A stretch of DNA of 47,426 nucleotides from Marinovum algicola. Lineage in GTDB: Bacteria > Pseudomonadota > Alphaproteobacteria > Rhodobacterales > Rhodobacteraceae. The stretch lies in assembly GCF_900109145.1 (NCBI RefSeq), contig NZ_FNYY01000032.1:1-47426 (forward strand), read 5' to 3'. Positions 8,660 through 17,044 of this stretch are shown here, in pieces. The notes under the pieces are model-generated. The model was not told the DNA's origin. It was given only the letters and a program-made list of their open reading frames with translations, and did no database searches. The translations under genes were made by a program, and so were the position numbers. Each line of letters begins with the position of its first letter. Position 1 is the stretch's first letter.

Positions 8660-9754
8660 TCACTTCGCTGACAGGGAATAGCTGGTACTACGTCCACCAG
8701 CGTCATCTTTCTCAAGTGCTCCCAAGTCGATCAGGTCCAGGATGTCGCGATATGCGGTGTCCTGCGAACACTTCTCGATCTTCGCATATTTCGACGTCGT
8801 GAGTTTTCCTTCGAACCCATCCAGGAGGCGGTTAAGCATGTCCCGCTGGCGGTCGTTTAAGTTGGCCGTTCCGTATTTCTCCCAGAACCGCGCCTTTTGA
8901 AACACGGCCTCCAGAATGATCTCTGCGCCATCAAAAGCACGGTCGAGGCAATTGAGGAACCAATTGAGCCAGGCGGTGACATCAAGCCCGCCCTTCTGCG
9001 TCGTCTCGAGCATATCATAATAGGCGCTCCGCTCCTGCCGGATTTGGGTCGACATGCTGTAAAACCGCTGTGAACGGCGTTCGGATCGAGCCAACGCCAT
9101 ATCCGCGATCGCACGCGCAATGCGCCCGTTGCCATCGTCGAAGGGGTGGATCGTGACGAACCACAGATGTGCAATTGCGGCATGAACAACTGGATCCGTG
9201 TCAGGGACCTGATTGAACCAGGTCAGAAACCGCCCCATCTCTGTATCAAGCCGTGCTGCTCCCGGCGCCTCAAAATGCACGCGTTCACGACCCATAGGTC
9301 CTGAAACAACTTCCATAGGGCCTTCACGCCACTGCCCCACGGTGATCCGGGTCATTCCGCTTCGCCCGGTTGGGAAAAGGGCGGCATGCCAGCCGAACAA
9401 TCGCTCTGCGTCCAGTGGTTGGTCATACGCTTGCGTCGCGTCCAGCATCATCTCGACGACCCCATCGACATGGCGATCAGACGGGATCAGCCCGCCGATT
9501 TCGAGCCCCAGCCGTTTTGCGATAGACGACCGAACCTGATCTTTGTCGAGCGTCTCGCCTTCGATCTCGCTGCTCTTGACGACATCACTGGTGAGAGTTC
9601 GCAACATCGCCTCATTGCGAAGATCAAAGCCAAGGCCTTCCATGCGTCCCAAGAGCTTGCCTTGTCGGTGGCGGACAGCGGCAAGTTGTGAAGACAGCTT
9701 GGCCTTGTCCCAAGAAAACTGCGGCCAGTCAGTGATTTCGTGAATGTAGGTCAT
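8660..9754 (-). CDS. Fic family protein with DUF4172 N-terminus
   Basis: The 364-residue protein opens with MTYIHEITDWPQFSWD, typical of DUF4172. The core motif HPFDDGNGRIAR (His203) matches the active-site consensus HPFx(D/E)GNGRxxR of AMP-transferring Fic enzymes. VKSSEIEGETL near residue 65 fits the (S/T)xxxE(G/N) inhibitory motif placed N-terminal to the fold, so activity is probably self-inhibited. The C-terminus (LTTSKYAKIEKCSQDTAYRD) reads as a winged helix, a likely DNA-binding part. The promoter carries repeated palindromes, which fits autoregulation. No separate antitoxin gene is adjacent. The start ATG 9754 has AAGGA 13 bases upstream; longer starts enter the operator repeats. Confidence 0.85.
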   Translation of the reverse strand: MTYIHEITDWPQFSWDKAKLSSQLAAVRHRQGKLLGRMEGLGFDLRNEAMLRTLTSDVVKSSEIEGETLDKDQVRSSIAKRLGLEIGGLIPSDRHVDGVVEMMLDATQAYDQPLDAERLFGWHAALFPTGRSGMTRITVGQWREGPMEVVSGPMGRERVHFEAPGAARLDTEMGRFLTWFNQVPDTDPVVHAAIAHLWFVTIHPFDDGNGRIARAIADMALARSERRSQRFYSMSTQIRQERSAYYDMLETTQKGGLDVTAWLNWFLNCLDRAFDGAEIILEAVFQKARFWEKYGTANLNDRQRDMLNRLLDGFEGKLTTSKYAKIEKCSQDTAYRDILDLIDLGALEKDDAGGRSTSYSLSAK

Positions 9755-9768
9755 ATTTTGCGCATTCC

Positions 9769-9853
9769 TTGCGGAGATTATACCGCATAATCTCGTCAAG
9801 ACAACAATAACTGCCGCAAAATCTGCGGAGAATACAGGCGGCAATCTCCGCAT
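9769..9853. promoter_or_regulatory. Operator-like repeats in the fic promoter
   Basis: TGCGGAGA is found at 9770 and 9824 on the plus strand and at 9853 on the minus strand. GAGATTAT (9774-9781) and ATAATCTC (9787-9794) form a perfect inverted repeat with a 5-base spacer, and CCGCA/TGCGG repeats around 9814-9828. All lie just upstream of the Fic start and between it and the repC stop. Binding by the Fic winged helix is an inference. Confidence 0.6.
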
Positions 9854-9899
9854 GCCCCACCTGGAACTCTGAACGTGGAAAAACTGCGTCCCCATCCCA

Positions 9900-11261
9900 T
9901 TATGCAGCCTGCCCGCTCAATCGACCATAGAAGCTGCGCTCGAGATGCAGCTCCCCTGCCCCGGCTTTCTCGACCATCCCACGCAGATATCCGCCCGGTG
10001 ACGCCACTTCGCCGGCGCAAAGCTTGTCGAACGTGAGAACCAGCGCCGCAGTTGCGATTTGTGGCCCAAGTCGGTCCTGCGCGAGGTTCCAGGCGTGTTC
10101 AGAAACGCCGATCATCGGCCTCAACTGCCCCACAACACGGTGCAGATCGCCCCAATCCTTCAGATATCCGCCCATATTGCGCGCCCACGACACAAATTCA
10201 GGACAGGCTTGCATGACTGTCGGCAGATCAAGAGCTGCCCCGCGCTTCTTGCGCGTTTCAGCCACCCAATCTTCCAACTCCCTATCAACTCGCTCTTCCG
10301 GTGGCGCATTTGGCACCACGCTCGCCGTTTCCTCTTTTTCTGAGGAATTACAGGTTACAGGATTAAGTTGATTTGTAATTAGTATATGAGGTTCGGAAAT
10401 GACCTCCCTGGGGTCCATTTCTTGAGTCTTCTGAAGTACTTGCTCGGTGGTTTCAGCTGTGTTTTCCACAACCTCATCCGCTCGAACTGCCTTGAGGTAC
10501 GTGGCCTCTACACGTTCCTGGAGCTCTTTGAACCACGCCAAAAGCCGTTCCAGTGCCTCAGAGGCCGTGTTCCTGCGCGGAAGGCGGTCCAAAAGATCCT
10601 CGAAAAGGCCTGTGAGCTGCGTCCACGGGCCTCTCAGCGCGCCGCTGAGCGCAGCCTCGATCCGCGCTCGGATCATCCTGCGGGCCACAGTGATCTGCCG
10701 CTTCAGGCGCTGACAGTGCGCGCGCTCAGCCTGCAGCTCTGCGTGTAGCTGCTGGAACTCTTCTACGCGAGCGGACAGCGGCGACAAATCAAAGCCGTAG
10801 GCCTCAATGATACGGCCCTCTGCGTCCCTGTGGCCCCAACGCTTGCCATTAGGGCTGTCTTTGAAGGCGATTACACCGATCTCGGCCAGGCGACGCGCAT
10901 GGCGCTTGAGCGCAGAGAGTGAAAAGCCCGTTTGCTCCATCAGATAGGCATTGGAGGCCCAGACGATCGGGCGCTGACCCTCTTCCCAATCTTGCGCCTG
11001 CGTGTAGGCCCCAAGTGTATCGAGGAGCATCATATCCCCTGCCTTGAGGCCGATATGCGCACCGACGCGTTTCACGGCGACAAAGGCCTGTGTTTTGGGC
11101 ACGGCTGCTCTTTCACCAGCCTGTGCGTGCTGTTCAGCGACGGCGAGTCCGGCTGTCGCCTTCCGCCACCCCGAGGGTTGGTTGATATTGGACATATCTC
11201 TACTGTTCTGAGGCATGCCTGTCTCAGTCGCTCCATGCGGAGCATTATTGAATTTCGTCAT
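9900..11261 (-). CDS. repC: Plasmid replication initiator RepC
   Basis: The 453-residue protein has the RepC layout. Residues 30-170 form a winged-helix DNA-binding region (LGAYTQAQDWEEGQRPIVWA, MEQTGFSLSALKRHARRLAE), followed by a helical section. A low-complexity acidic linker runs around 300-330, and the conserved C-terminal part has SWARNMGGYLKDWGDL and SPGGYLRGMVEKA. RepC starts replication in cis. In repABC plasmids the origin lies inside repC, usually in its AT-rich middle; here the stretch at 10310-10460 is the most AT-rich part of the gene. The start is uncertain: ATG 11261 or ATG 11216 (with GGAG upstream) would both work. Expression is expected to be limited by the ctRNA just upstream. 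Confidence 0.93.
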   Translation of the reverse strand: MTKFNNAPHGATETGMPQNSRDMSNINQPSGWRKATAGLAVAEQHAQAGERAAVPKTQAFVAVKRVGAHIGLKAGDMMLLDTLGAYTQAQDWEEGQRPIVWASNAYLMEQTGFSLSALKRHARRLAEIGVIAFKDSPNGKRWGHRDAEGRIIEAYGFDLSPLSARVEEFQQLHAELQAERAHCQRLKRQITVARRMIRARIEAALSGALRGPWTQLTGLFEDLLDRLPRRNTASEALERLLAWFKELQERVEATYLKAVRADEVVENTAETTEQVLQKTQEMDPREVISEPHILITNQLNPVTCNSSEKEETASVVPNAPPEERVDRELEDWVAETRKKRGAALDLPTVMQACPEFVSWARNMGGYLKDWGDLHRVVGQLRPMIGVSEHAWNLAQDRLGPQIATAALVLTFDKLCAGEVASPGGYLRGMVEKAGAGELHLERSFYGRLSGQAA

Positions 11262-11306
11262 TTTTAGCTAGGCACAGAAAACCTGTTCGCCCGAAGACGT
11301 TTTTCG

Positions 11307-11405
11307 TTGTTTAGCGATTCGCGGGCTGCTAGGATTGTGATGTGAAAACAAATCGCGCCTTGTGCGCAGCAGCCCTCGGGACTTCGGTTTCGAGGGTTTT
11401 CTTTT
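11307..11405 (+). ncRNA. Counter-transcribed RNA of the repABC locus with its promoter and terminator
   Basis: On the plus strand, antisense to the rep transcript, TTGTTT (11307-11312) and TAGGAT (11330-11335) are separated by exactly 17 bases and form a plausible promoter. CCCTCG (11373-11378) pairs with CGAGGG (11391-11396) and is followed by TTTTCTTTTT, an intrinsic terminator. A transcript of about 60 nt from roughly 11342 would fit the small inc RNA known between repB and repC, which controls RepC. The exact 5' end is inferred. Confidence 0.8.
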
Positions 11406-11442
11406 TGGTGCCGTTCTCCTTTCTGCTCATTGCCTCTGTTTT

Positions 11443-11466
11443 GGCGGTTAACAGCTGTTAACCGCC
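11443..11466. promoter_or_regulatory. parS-like centromere site between repB and repC
   Basis: A perfect palindrome whose core GTTAACAGCTGTTAAC is at 11447-11462, extended by GGCG/CGCC on both sides. The same core occurs upstream of repA and, with one mismatch, inside repB. RepB-binding palindromes of this kind define incompatibility in repABC plasmids. Confidence 0.85.
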
Positions 11467-11467
11467 G

Positions 11468-12439
11468 CTATCCTTCGTGGCTCTCTGATTGGAACCGATC
11501 GAAGGAATCCTGAATGAGCTGGTCCAAATTCTGATCCAGCCAATTCGCGAATCTCGTGTTCTCCCCTGCCCGCTTGACGGTGACCGAGAGCACCGATTTA
11601 CCACTTTTGATCTGCACACCGGGAACGGGCGAGCGCTCCTCGACAGATCGTTCTTGCTTACCTCGTTTGCCAATTTCCTTGAGAACGAGGTCTAGCCGTC
11701 CGTCGGAGGCGAGATCACCAGATTGACCAAGAACACCCAGAACACCCTCCTCCGAGAGTTGTTCTTTCTCAAACGCCGTTGCGAGTGTGGTCCATTTCGG
11801 GCGCCCTGCTCCTGGAGCCGCGCCGATGGCTTCACCGACAGCCAAGGGTACTAGCCGATTGATACGCTCAAGCTGCGAAAGAGTGTTCTTGCTGATAGCC
11901 AAAGCCTGGCACGCCTCCACACGCGAGTAGCCCTGCTCCAGGATCGCTTGCGCGAACCGAACACGTTCATAATAGCTCAGTTCAGCGCGGCCCGCATTTT
12001 CGAGGCCTTTCGCCATCAATGCATCGGTATCATCGAGCGTCCGGATCAGAGCCCGCACTGGTATCCCCAGATGGCGGCACGCAAGTATTCGTCTCTGGCC
12101 GTAGATGACCTCGAAATGCCCGTCACGATCCTTCGAAGGACGTAGAAGCACCGGGACTTGCTGCCCGGCATCAGCGATGCTGGTTGCGAGATCCTTGATC
12201 GATTCACTCGATGCGGCGCTGTTAACAGCTGTTAATTCGATATCCAGCCGGTCCTTGGGTCCCCAAGCTAGGATAAGATTTGTATCGATATCCTGGATGC
12301 CGCCGAGACCCGCACGAACAGAGCCGATGGTTCCTTTCGGCAATGTTCGATGAGCTCTATCAGAAGCCCCATCTTTCGGCGTCTCAGTCGCCGCAGTAAT
12401 CGCAGCCATGATGCCGGTTTTGTTTTTACCCATAGCCAT
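11468..12439 (-). CDS. repB: Plasmid partition protein RepB (ParB family)
   Basis: The 323-residue protein carries a ParB N-terminal domain (SIKDLATSIADAGQQVPVLL, EVIYGQRRILACRHLGIPV, LENAGRAELSYYERVRFA) and a helix-turn-helix (GYSRVEACQALAISKNTLSQ) expected to bind the parS palindromes. The C-terminal part has a RepB-type region (SVLSVTVKRAGENTRFANW). The start ATG 12439 lies two bases after the repA stop. An in-frame ATG at 12454 would overlap repA. The gene itself contains a parS-like site at 12221-12236. Confidence 0.93.
   Translation of the reverse strand: MAMGKNKTGIMAAITAATETPKDGASDRAHRTLPKGTIGSVRAGLGGIQDIDTNLILAWGPKDRLDIELTAVNSAASSESIKDLATSIADAGQQVPVLLRPSKDRDGHFEVIYGQRRILACRHLGIPVRALIRTLDDTDALMAKGLENAGRAELSYYERVRFAQAILEQGYSRVEACQALAISKNTLSQLERINRLVPLAVGEAIGAAPGAGRPKWTTLATAFEKEQLSEEGVLGVLGQSGDLASDGRLDLVLKEIGKRGKQERSVEERSPVPGVQIKSGKSVLSVTVKRAGENTRFANWLDQNLDQLIQDSFDRFQSESHEG
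12221..12236. promoter_or_regulatory. parS-like site inside repB
   Basis: GTTAACAGCTGTTAAT differs from the perfect palindromes at 11447 and 13766 only in the last base. It sits within the N-terminal coding part of repB, which is unusual and could let RepB load on its own gene. Confidence 0.65.
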
Positions 12440-12441
12440 GA

Positions 12442-13623
12442 TTACCGCCCCCAAGCCTGTTGAAGCATTCCCGCAATCTCAGCACCAACCGCATCCATGC
12501 TGTTCTTTGCGCGATCATAGGTCGATCTGGTCATCTCGGATCGCGCAACCTCGTAGATCGACATCTTGAGCATCGATGCGTCGCCAATAGCCGTACTACG
12601 CAGTCCGGTCGCCCCAACAACACGATCCTGAAAAAGAGCGCGCATAAGGCTCACGATCTGCTGACTGGGGATATCGCTCGGATCGTCCCGCGTAATGAGG
12701 AAGGAGAAAAAATCATGATCGAGTTTGACGCCCGTGTCCTCGATCACACCAAGATAAGCAGAAGTCATTTCGACAAACTGCTGGGTGGAAGCAAGGTCGA
12801 GCATGCTCGGCGTCATCGGCACGATGACCGAGGTCGCAGCGTAGAGGCCGGTCAAAGTCAAGAATCCGAGAGCTGGTGGGCTGTCGATAACCACCACGTC
12901 GTAGTCACCCTCAACGGACTGGATCGCCAGGCTGAGCTTCTCAAAGAATGCAACGCCACGACCTGCATTGACCGCAGTTTCTGTTTCAAACTCGCTTAGA
13001 ACAAGCCGGGCAGGAGCCAAATGAAGGCCAGGGAAATAGGTTTCTACGATGGCCTCGGACATCGGCACCGGGTCTTCATAGCGAAGTGCGTCGTAAATCG
13101 ACGCCCCTTCAAACTCCAGTTCAGTCTGAATCCCGCAAAAACCCGTGAGGCTCCCTTGCGGATCCAGGTCAATCGCCAAGACCCGGTAACCGTTCAATGC
13201 AAGGTAGTGACACAGATGAATCGCAGAGGTGGACTTCGCAGATCCACCTTTGAAGTTCATCAGCTGAATAACCTGAAGCTTGTCGCCCTCGCGACGGCCA
13301 GGAAGGTATTTGCCGGATTTACGAGAGCTAGCCTCCAAAAAATGGCGGGCTTGAAGGATCTCTTCACCGGAATAAAATCGCCGTCCGTTCTTGATTACTT
13401 CCGGCTCCGGCAAGGACCCGTCGCTATGGCACTTGCGCAAGAATTGCCCGGTCACCCCTAGAAGATCAGCAGTCTCTGTAGCGCTGAATAGTCTCAAATT
13501 CTTGCGTTGATCGGGCGCGTAGGCTTGCTGAAGATGCGTCGTGAGCGCGGTGTGTAGACGCGCTGCTATCTGGCTTGTAAGCTCGGATTGAGACGCCGCT
13601 TCGATTGGTGCCGTCTGGAACAT
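12442..13623 (-). CDS. repA: Plasmid partition ATPase RepA (ParA family)
   Basis: The 393-residue protein has an N-terminal helix-turn-helix with DLLGVTGQFLRKCH and DGSLPEPEVIKNGRRFYSGE, as expected for RepA autorepressors. A deviant Walker A motif (NFKGGSAKSTSAIHL) follows near residue 130, with later VLAIDLDPQGSL and VVIDSPPALGFLT segments. It powers plasmid segregation with RepB and represses the repABC operon. It is first in the operon, followed two bases later by repB. The N-terminus is preceded by a parS-like palindrome at 13766. Confidence 0.95.
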   Translation of the reverse strand: MFQTAPIEAASQSELTSQIAARLHTALTTHLQQAYAPDQRKNLRLFSATETADLLGVTGQFLRKCHSDGSLPEPEVIKNGRRFYSGEEILQARHFLEASSRKSGKYLPGRREGDKLQVIQLMNFKGGSAKSTSAIHLCHYLALNGYRVLAIDLDPQGSLTGFCGIQTELEFEGASIYDALRYEDPVPMSEAIVETYFPGLHLAPARLVLSEFETETAVNAGRGVAFFEKLSLAIQSVEGDYDVVVIDSPPALGFLTLTGLYAATSVIVPMTPSMLDLASTQQFVEMTSAYLGVIEDTGVKLDHDFFSFLITRDDPSDIPSQQIVSLMRALFQDRVVGATGLRSTAIGDASMLKMSIYEVARSEMTRSTYDRAKNSMDAVGAEIAGMLQQAWGR

Positions 13624-13765
13624 GGTTGCTATTTCTCTGCTCGAACGCGCTTATTTGCGCAACTTGACTCTAATGGCCGTGATTCACCATGTTAAGTCAA
13701 GGATTTTATCCACAAATTGTGCTGTCGGACCAAAGGGCTACTAGGGAAGCCACGCACCCTCTAGA

Positions 13766-13781
13766 GTTAACAGCTGTTAAC
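13766..13781. promoter_or_regulatory. parS-like palindrome upstream of repA
   Basis: A perfect copy of GTTAACAGCTGTTAAC, 143 bases before the repA start. On the minus strand a possible -35 TTGACT (13700-13695) lies between this site and repA, so RepA/RepB binding here could govern both partition and operon repression. Confidence 0.8.
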
Positions 13782-14503
13782 AGCACCCACGAACTAGCGG
13801 TACAGCAAGACATCTGTCGTCGATTGGGCGTCGCTCCCAACCGATCCGATAACGGTCCCTCGACCGAAAATTAGGCTGGCGAGAGAGACAATGCACATAG
13901 GCGGATTGAAACCAAGCACCGACAGATCTACCGCGGAACAAGGGCCCCAATGGGCCAAATGTCGAAGTTACATTGATGCTCAAGAGCCGAGGTTAAACGC
14001 CGAGATCACATTCGCATCGCATCAACAAGGTTGGTTAAGACCCTGACGTCTGGCGCGTCAACGGTGCCCAGCAGGGTAGGGGGGGCGGCACCGTTGCTTT
14101 CCCGGCAGGAACAATATTCGACGTAGAGCACCGCGTAGATAGAACTAGTTCGACTACACCTCGCCGGACCTCAAGACCTGCTAGTTGAGCCCTCGTTGTT
14201 TAGGACGGATGAGTGGCGATCCGTGGCAATTTAAGTTCCCGAGTTTGTCCGTAGAACGAACGGTCCGCACTCCCTACAGCCGATGCGCTCGCTCGGCCGC
14301 TTCGAAAAAGCGCTGGAAATGAAGAGCGGATACCGTGCTTGCCGCCGCCCAAACTACGGCTCAATGACGCAACTCCTTCACCAGCTTTCTGGGGGCAGGT
14401 TGCGCCCAGTTTCGCTGTCCAGATGATCCACGTTGAACATCGATGGCAGTTGCCTTGCGAAGCTCAAAGGTGCAGGAACACCCGCCGACGAAATACTAGG
14501 GCA
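13782..14503. other. Intergenic region upstream of repABC
   Basis: No convincing gene. The clearest structure is AACGGTGCC (14060-14068) pairing with GGCACCGTT (14087-14095) around an 18-base G-rich loop (with a GGGTAGGG octamer at 14074) and followed by GCTTT. It may be a terminator or a structural element. The GGGCAGGG strand polarity changes somewhere between 11581 and 14499, so this region may hold the actual symmetry point. Confidence 0.4.
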
Positions 14504-14809
14504 GGGGCCCCGGATCAATGTCCAGGTCCTGATCGAAGCGCTTATCAATTGCCGGAGGCAAGCGGGTTCAGCTGTGACGACACCGGAGCTTGTCTCGCGG
14601 GCATCCAGTCCTTGTGCCTGGTCGAGGATCTGACGATCCAAACCCATCAGGTGGGTCGCGCCATAACGGAGAAGTATCAGTTCTCGGTCCATGACGCGGT
14701 GATCGTGGCTGCCGCGCTGATCGCCGGATGCACGACACTGTGGTGCGAGGACATGCACGACGGATTACTCGTGGAAGAGCAGTTGCGCATCATCAATCCA
14801 TTCTCCTGA
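14499..14809 (+). pseudogene. PIN-domain (VapC-type) toxin remnant
   Basis: Two frames together give a PIN-domain C-terminal half. One frame carries INVQVLIEALINCRRQAGS. After a shift near 14575-14610, the other frame carries QSLCLVEDLTIQTHQVGRAI, YQFSVHDAVIVAAALIAGCT and TLWCEDMHDGLLVEEQLRI before the TGA at 14807. Acidic residues of the fold (HDA, CEDM) remain, but the N-terminal catalytic part and any antitoxin gene are missing. It is a decayed toxin next to the plasmid maintenance genes. Confidence 0.7.
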
Positions 14810-14870
14810 CCGCAAAACGGGCGGCAACCTCGCAATCGTTCCATCGAATGGAAGAATTGCAAGGTTGTGA

Positions 14871-15764
14871 TTATTGCGCGGGCTTCAGCAAACCCAACTT
14901 CTCCGCCCGTTCCAGCAGCATCCTCACGGACGACGGCTGCCAACTGGCGCGTCCACGCGGGGTGCGTTCGCGCATCGCCTCTAGCCGGTCACATATCGCC
15001 TGAAGCGTGATGTCGGGGTCCGCGCCCTTGATGCCAGCGACGATGGCGGGCAGGCGGTCGTCGGTTTCGCGACGTCCGGCGCGGCCCAGAACCTCGGCGG
15101 GCAGGAACCCGTCGCGCACATAGGCTTTCACGGCGCGCAGAAGGCGGCTCTGAGTCCAGTGCCCATCATGGGGCAGGGGGCCGTTGATGATCCGCAGCAC
15201 ATCTTCCCAGGCCATATCGGGCCGCAGGCGGCGCACATGGGGCACCCAGTCCTGCGCGGTCTCGCTCAAGCGCTCCATATAGCCGTCCTGTCGTGCCAGC
15301 CGTACTTTGCGCAGCGCGGCGGGGTCCTTTGCGCGAAGCCCGGGGTTGCCGCCCACGCGACCCTTGGCGCGCGCAGAGGCAAGCCCGGCCTTGGTACGTT
15401 CGCAGATCAGGGCGCGCTCGAACTCGGCCGCGGCGCCGAGAACCTGCAACGTGAACTTGCCTTGGGGGGAGGACGTGTCGATCGGGTCCTGGAGCGAGCG
15501 GAAGAAGGCACCCTTGGCCTCCAGATGTTCGATCACCTCCAGTAGATGCGAAAGAGACCGCGCGAGCCGGTCGATCCGAACAACAACCAGCGTGTCGCCT
15601 TTGCTGATGCGCTCCAGCACGCGGGCAAGCACCAGCCGCGCTCGATTGCCGCCTGAGGCGTGCTCTTCATGGATCTCGACACATCCCGCAGTTTGCAGGG
15701 CCTCAGACTGGGGCAGGGGGGTCTGATCGTCTGTGGAAACGCGCGCGTAGCCTATCAGGGGCAT
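14871..15764 (-). CDS. Serine recombinase (resolvase/invertase family)
   Basis: The 297-residue product starts MPLIGYARVSTDDQ, with the nucleophilic serine in ARVST. VRIDRLARSLSHLLEVIEHL and FTLQVLGAAAEFERALICER continue the catalytic domain and E-helix to about residue 140. The C-terminal part has repeated helix-turn-helix-like segments (ALRKVRLARQDGY; DITLQAICDRLEAMRER; SSVRMLLERAEKLGLL), longer than in classical resolvases (about 185 residues). It probably resolves plasmid multimers or mobilises an element. Start ATG 15764 was chosen at the family start. A separate tyrosine recombinase lies immediately upstream in the same direction. Confidence 0.85.
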   Translation of the reverse strand: MPLIGYARVSTDDQTPLPQSEALQTAGCVEIHEEHASGGNRARLVLARVLERISKGDTLVVVRIDRLARSLSHLLEVIEHLEAKGAFFRSLQDPIDTSSPQGKFTLQVLGAAAEFERALICERTKAGLASARAKGRVGGNPGLRAKDPAALRKVRLARQDGYMERLSETAQDWVPHVRRLRPDMAWEDVLRIINGPLPHDGHWTQSRLLRAVKAYVRDGFLPAEVLGRAGRRETDDRLPAIVAGIKGADPDITLQAICDRLEAMRERTPRGRASWQPSSVRMLLERAEKLGLLKPAQ

Positions 15765-15821
15765 AAAACGGGCCCTTTGCAATTTAAGATATTACCAATA
15801 AACGACCGAATGAGCGCGCGA

Positions 15822-16931
15822 TCAGAGACCGGCAGCCTTGGTCAGGTTCACCCGGAACCGGTCGCGGCGCCGCTGGTAGCGGCGGGTCATCTCGGCGGAG
15901 GCGTGGCCGAGGTGCTTTTGGACATAGCGTTCATCGACCTCGGCCGAACTGGCGAGACCGGCGCGCAGGCTGTGGCCGGAGAAGAGGGCGAGGCGGTCTT
16001 TCTCGGGCAGGTCGGATCGGATGCCGGCATCCAGGACCGTGCGCTTGATCAGGCGCGCCACATGTTTGTCGTTCAGCCGCGTTTCAGATGCGCGTTTGCC
16101 ATCGCGCGAGATTCCCACAAAGACCGGCCCGAAGTCGATCTTGGCAAAGTGCAGCCATTGCTCGAGCGCATGGACGGGGCAGGTCTGATCCTTGGAGCCG
16201 CGGCCAATCTCGACCTCACGCCAGCCGGTCTTGGCATTGAGGGTGAGCAGGGCACCTTTGTCGAATATCTCGATCCAGCCGCCGGAATCCGGCGTGTCAT
16301 CCTTGTGCACATCAAGGCTGACGATTTCCGACCGACGCAGACCACCTGCATAGCCGAGGAGCAAGATGGCCCGACCCCGCAGCCCGCGCAGGTCGAAAGC
16401 AAGGGTGGCGACCATCGCGAGGATATCCTCGGCCAGGATCGCTGCCTTTTGTACCGGTGGACGGGCATGTTTGCGTTTGATCCCGGCCAGCACGGTGGCG
16501 ATATGCCGATTCTTGCGATCGAGGGCGAATCCCCGCTGCGCATAGTTCCACGCAAGGCCTGACAGGCGGCGATCGATGGTACTGACCGATAGGGCAGGGG
16601 AGGCGCCTGATCCGGACGCCAGATCGGCCAGGTAGAGCCCAATCATCTCGGGTGATGGCGGCAGCGGCTCCGCACCCTTCAACCGGCACCAGCGCGCGAA
16701 ATGCGCCCAGTCCTTGGCATAGGCTTTCAGCGTGTTTTCAGAAGCTGCGGCGCGGGCATAGTCGCGCGCGGTGTCGACCAGGCGATCGAGACTACCGGTT
16801 CCGGCGACATGGGAAGGAAGTGTGAGAGCCTCACCGGGCACAGCGTCGCTCTCGTTGTCCTCGTTGATTGAAGACCAGTTTGCCGCCTCGGAGCTCGATT
16901 TCTCGGTGTTTTCTGACATGTCGCGGAGCAT
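15822..16931 (-). CDS. Tyrosine recombinase/integrase
   Basis: The 369-residue protein has a SAM-like core-binding domain (SENTLKAYAKDWAHFARWCR, STIDRRLSGLAWNYAQRG) and a catalytic domain. The catalytic residues can be seen: Arg in AGGLRRSEIVSL, HSLRAG, LGHASAEMT and the Tyr of RRYQRRRDRF. It resembles plasmid-borne XerC/D-like enzymes that resolve multimers. A loxP-like inverted repeat lies only 7 bases upstream of the start, so this could be both substrate and operator. ATG 16931 was used; ATG 16919 is an alternative with no better ribosome site. Confidence 0.88.
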   Translation of the reverse strand: MLRDMSENTEKSSSEAANWSSINEDNESDAVPGEALTLPSHVAGTGSLDRLVDTARDYARAAASENTLKAYAKDWAHFARWCRLKGAEPLPPSPEMIGLYLADLASGSGASPALSVSTIDRRLSGLAWNYAQRGFALDRKNRHIATVLAGIKRKHARPPVQKAAILAEDILAMVATLAFDLRGLRGRAILLLGYAGGLRRSEIVSLDVHKDDTPDSGGWIEIFDKGALLTLNAKTGWREVEIGRGSKDQTCPVHALEQWLHFAKIDFGPVFVGISRDGKRASETRLNDKHVARLIKRTVLDAGIRSDLPEKDRLALFSGHSLRAGLASSAEVDERYVQKHLGHASAEMTRRYQRRRDRFRVNLTKAAGL

Positions 16932-16937
16932 ATCTTT

Positions 16938-16970
16938 CTATGTCCGATAATGCAAACTTATTGGACATAG
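16938..16970. repeat. 13-7-13 inverted repeat, possible recombination site or operator
   Basis: CTATGTCCGATAA (16938-16950) and TTATTGGACATAG (16958-16970) are inverted with one mismatch and a 7-base spacer TGCAAAC. This is the geometry of tyrosine recombinase core sites (loxP has 13-8-13; dif-like sites 11-6-11). It lies directly upstream of a tyrosine recombinase gene. Function is inferred. Confidence 0.6.
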
Positions 16971-17044
16971 ATGGATTTCACAAGCAGGGGCGGTTATCTT
17001 GCTATTTTCTGGTAGAAAGCGCCGCGCTGATGTAGGTTTCTGGC

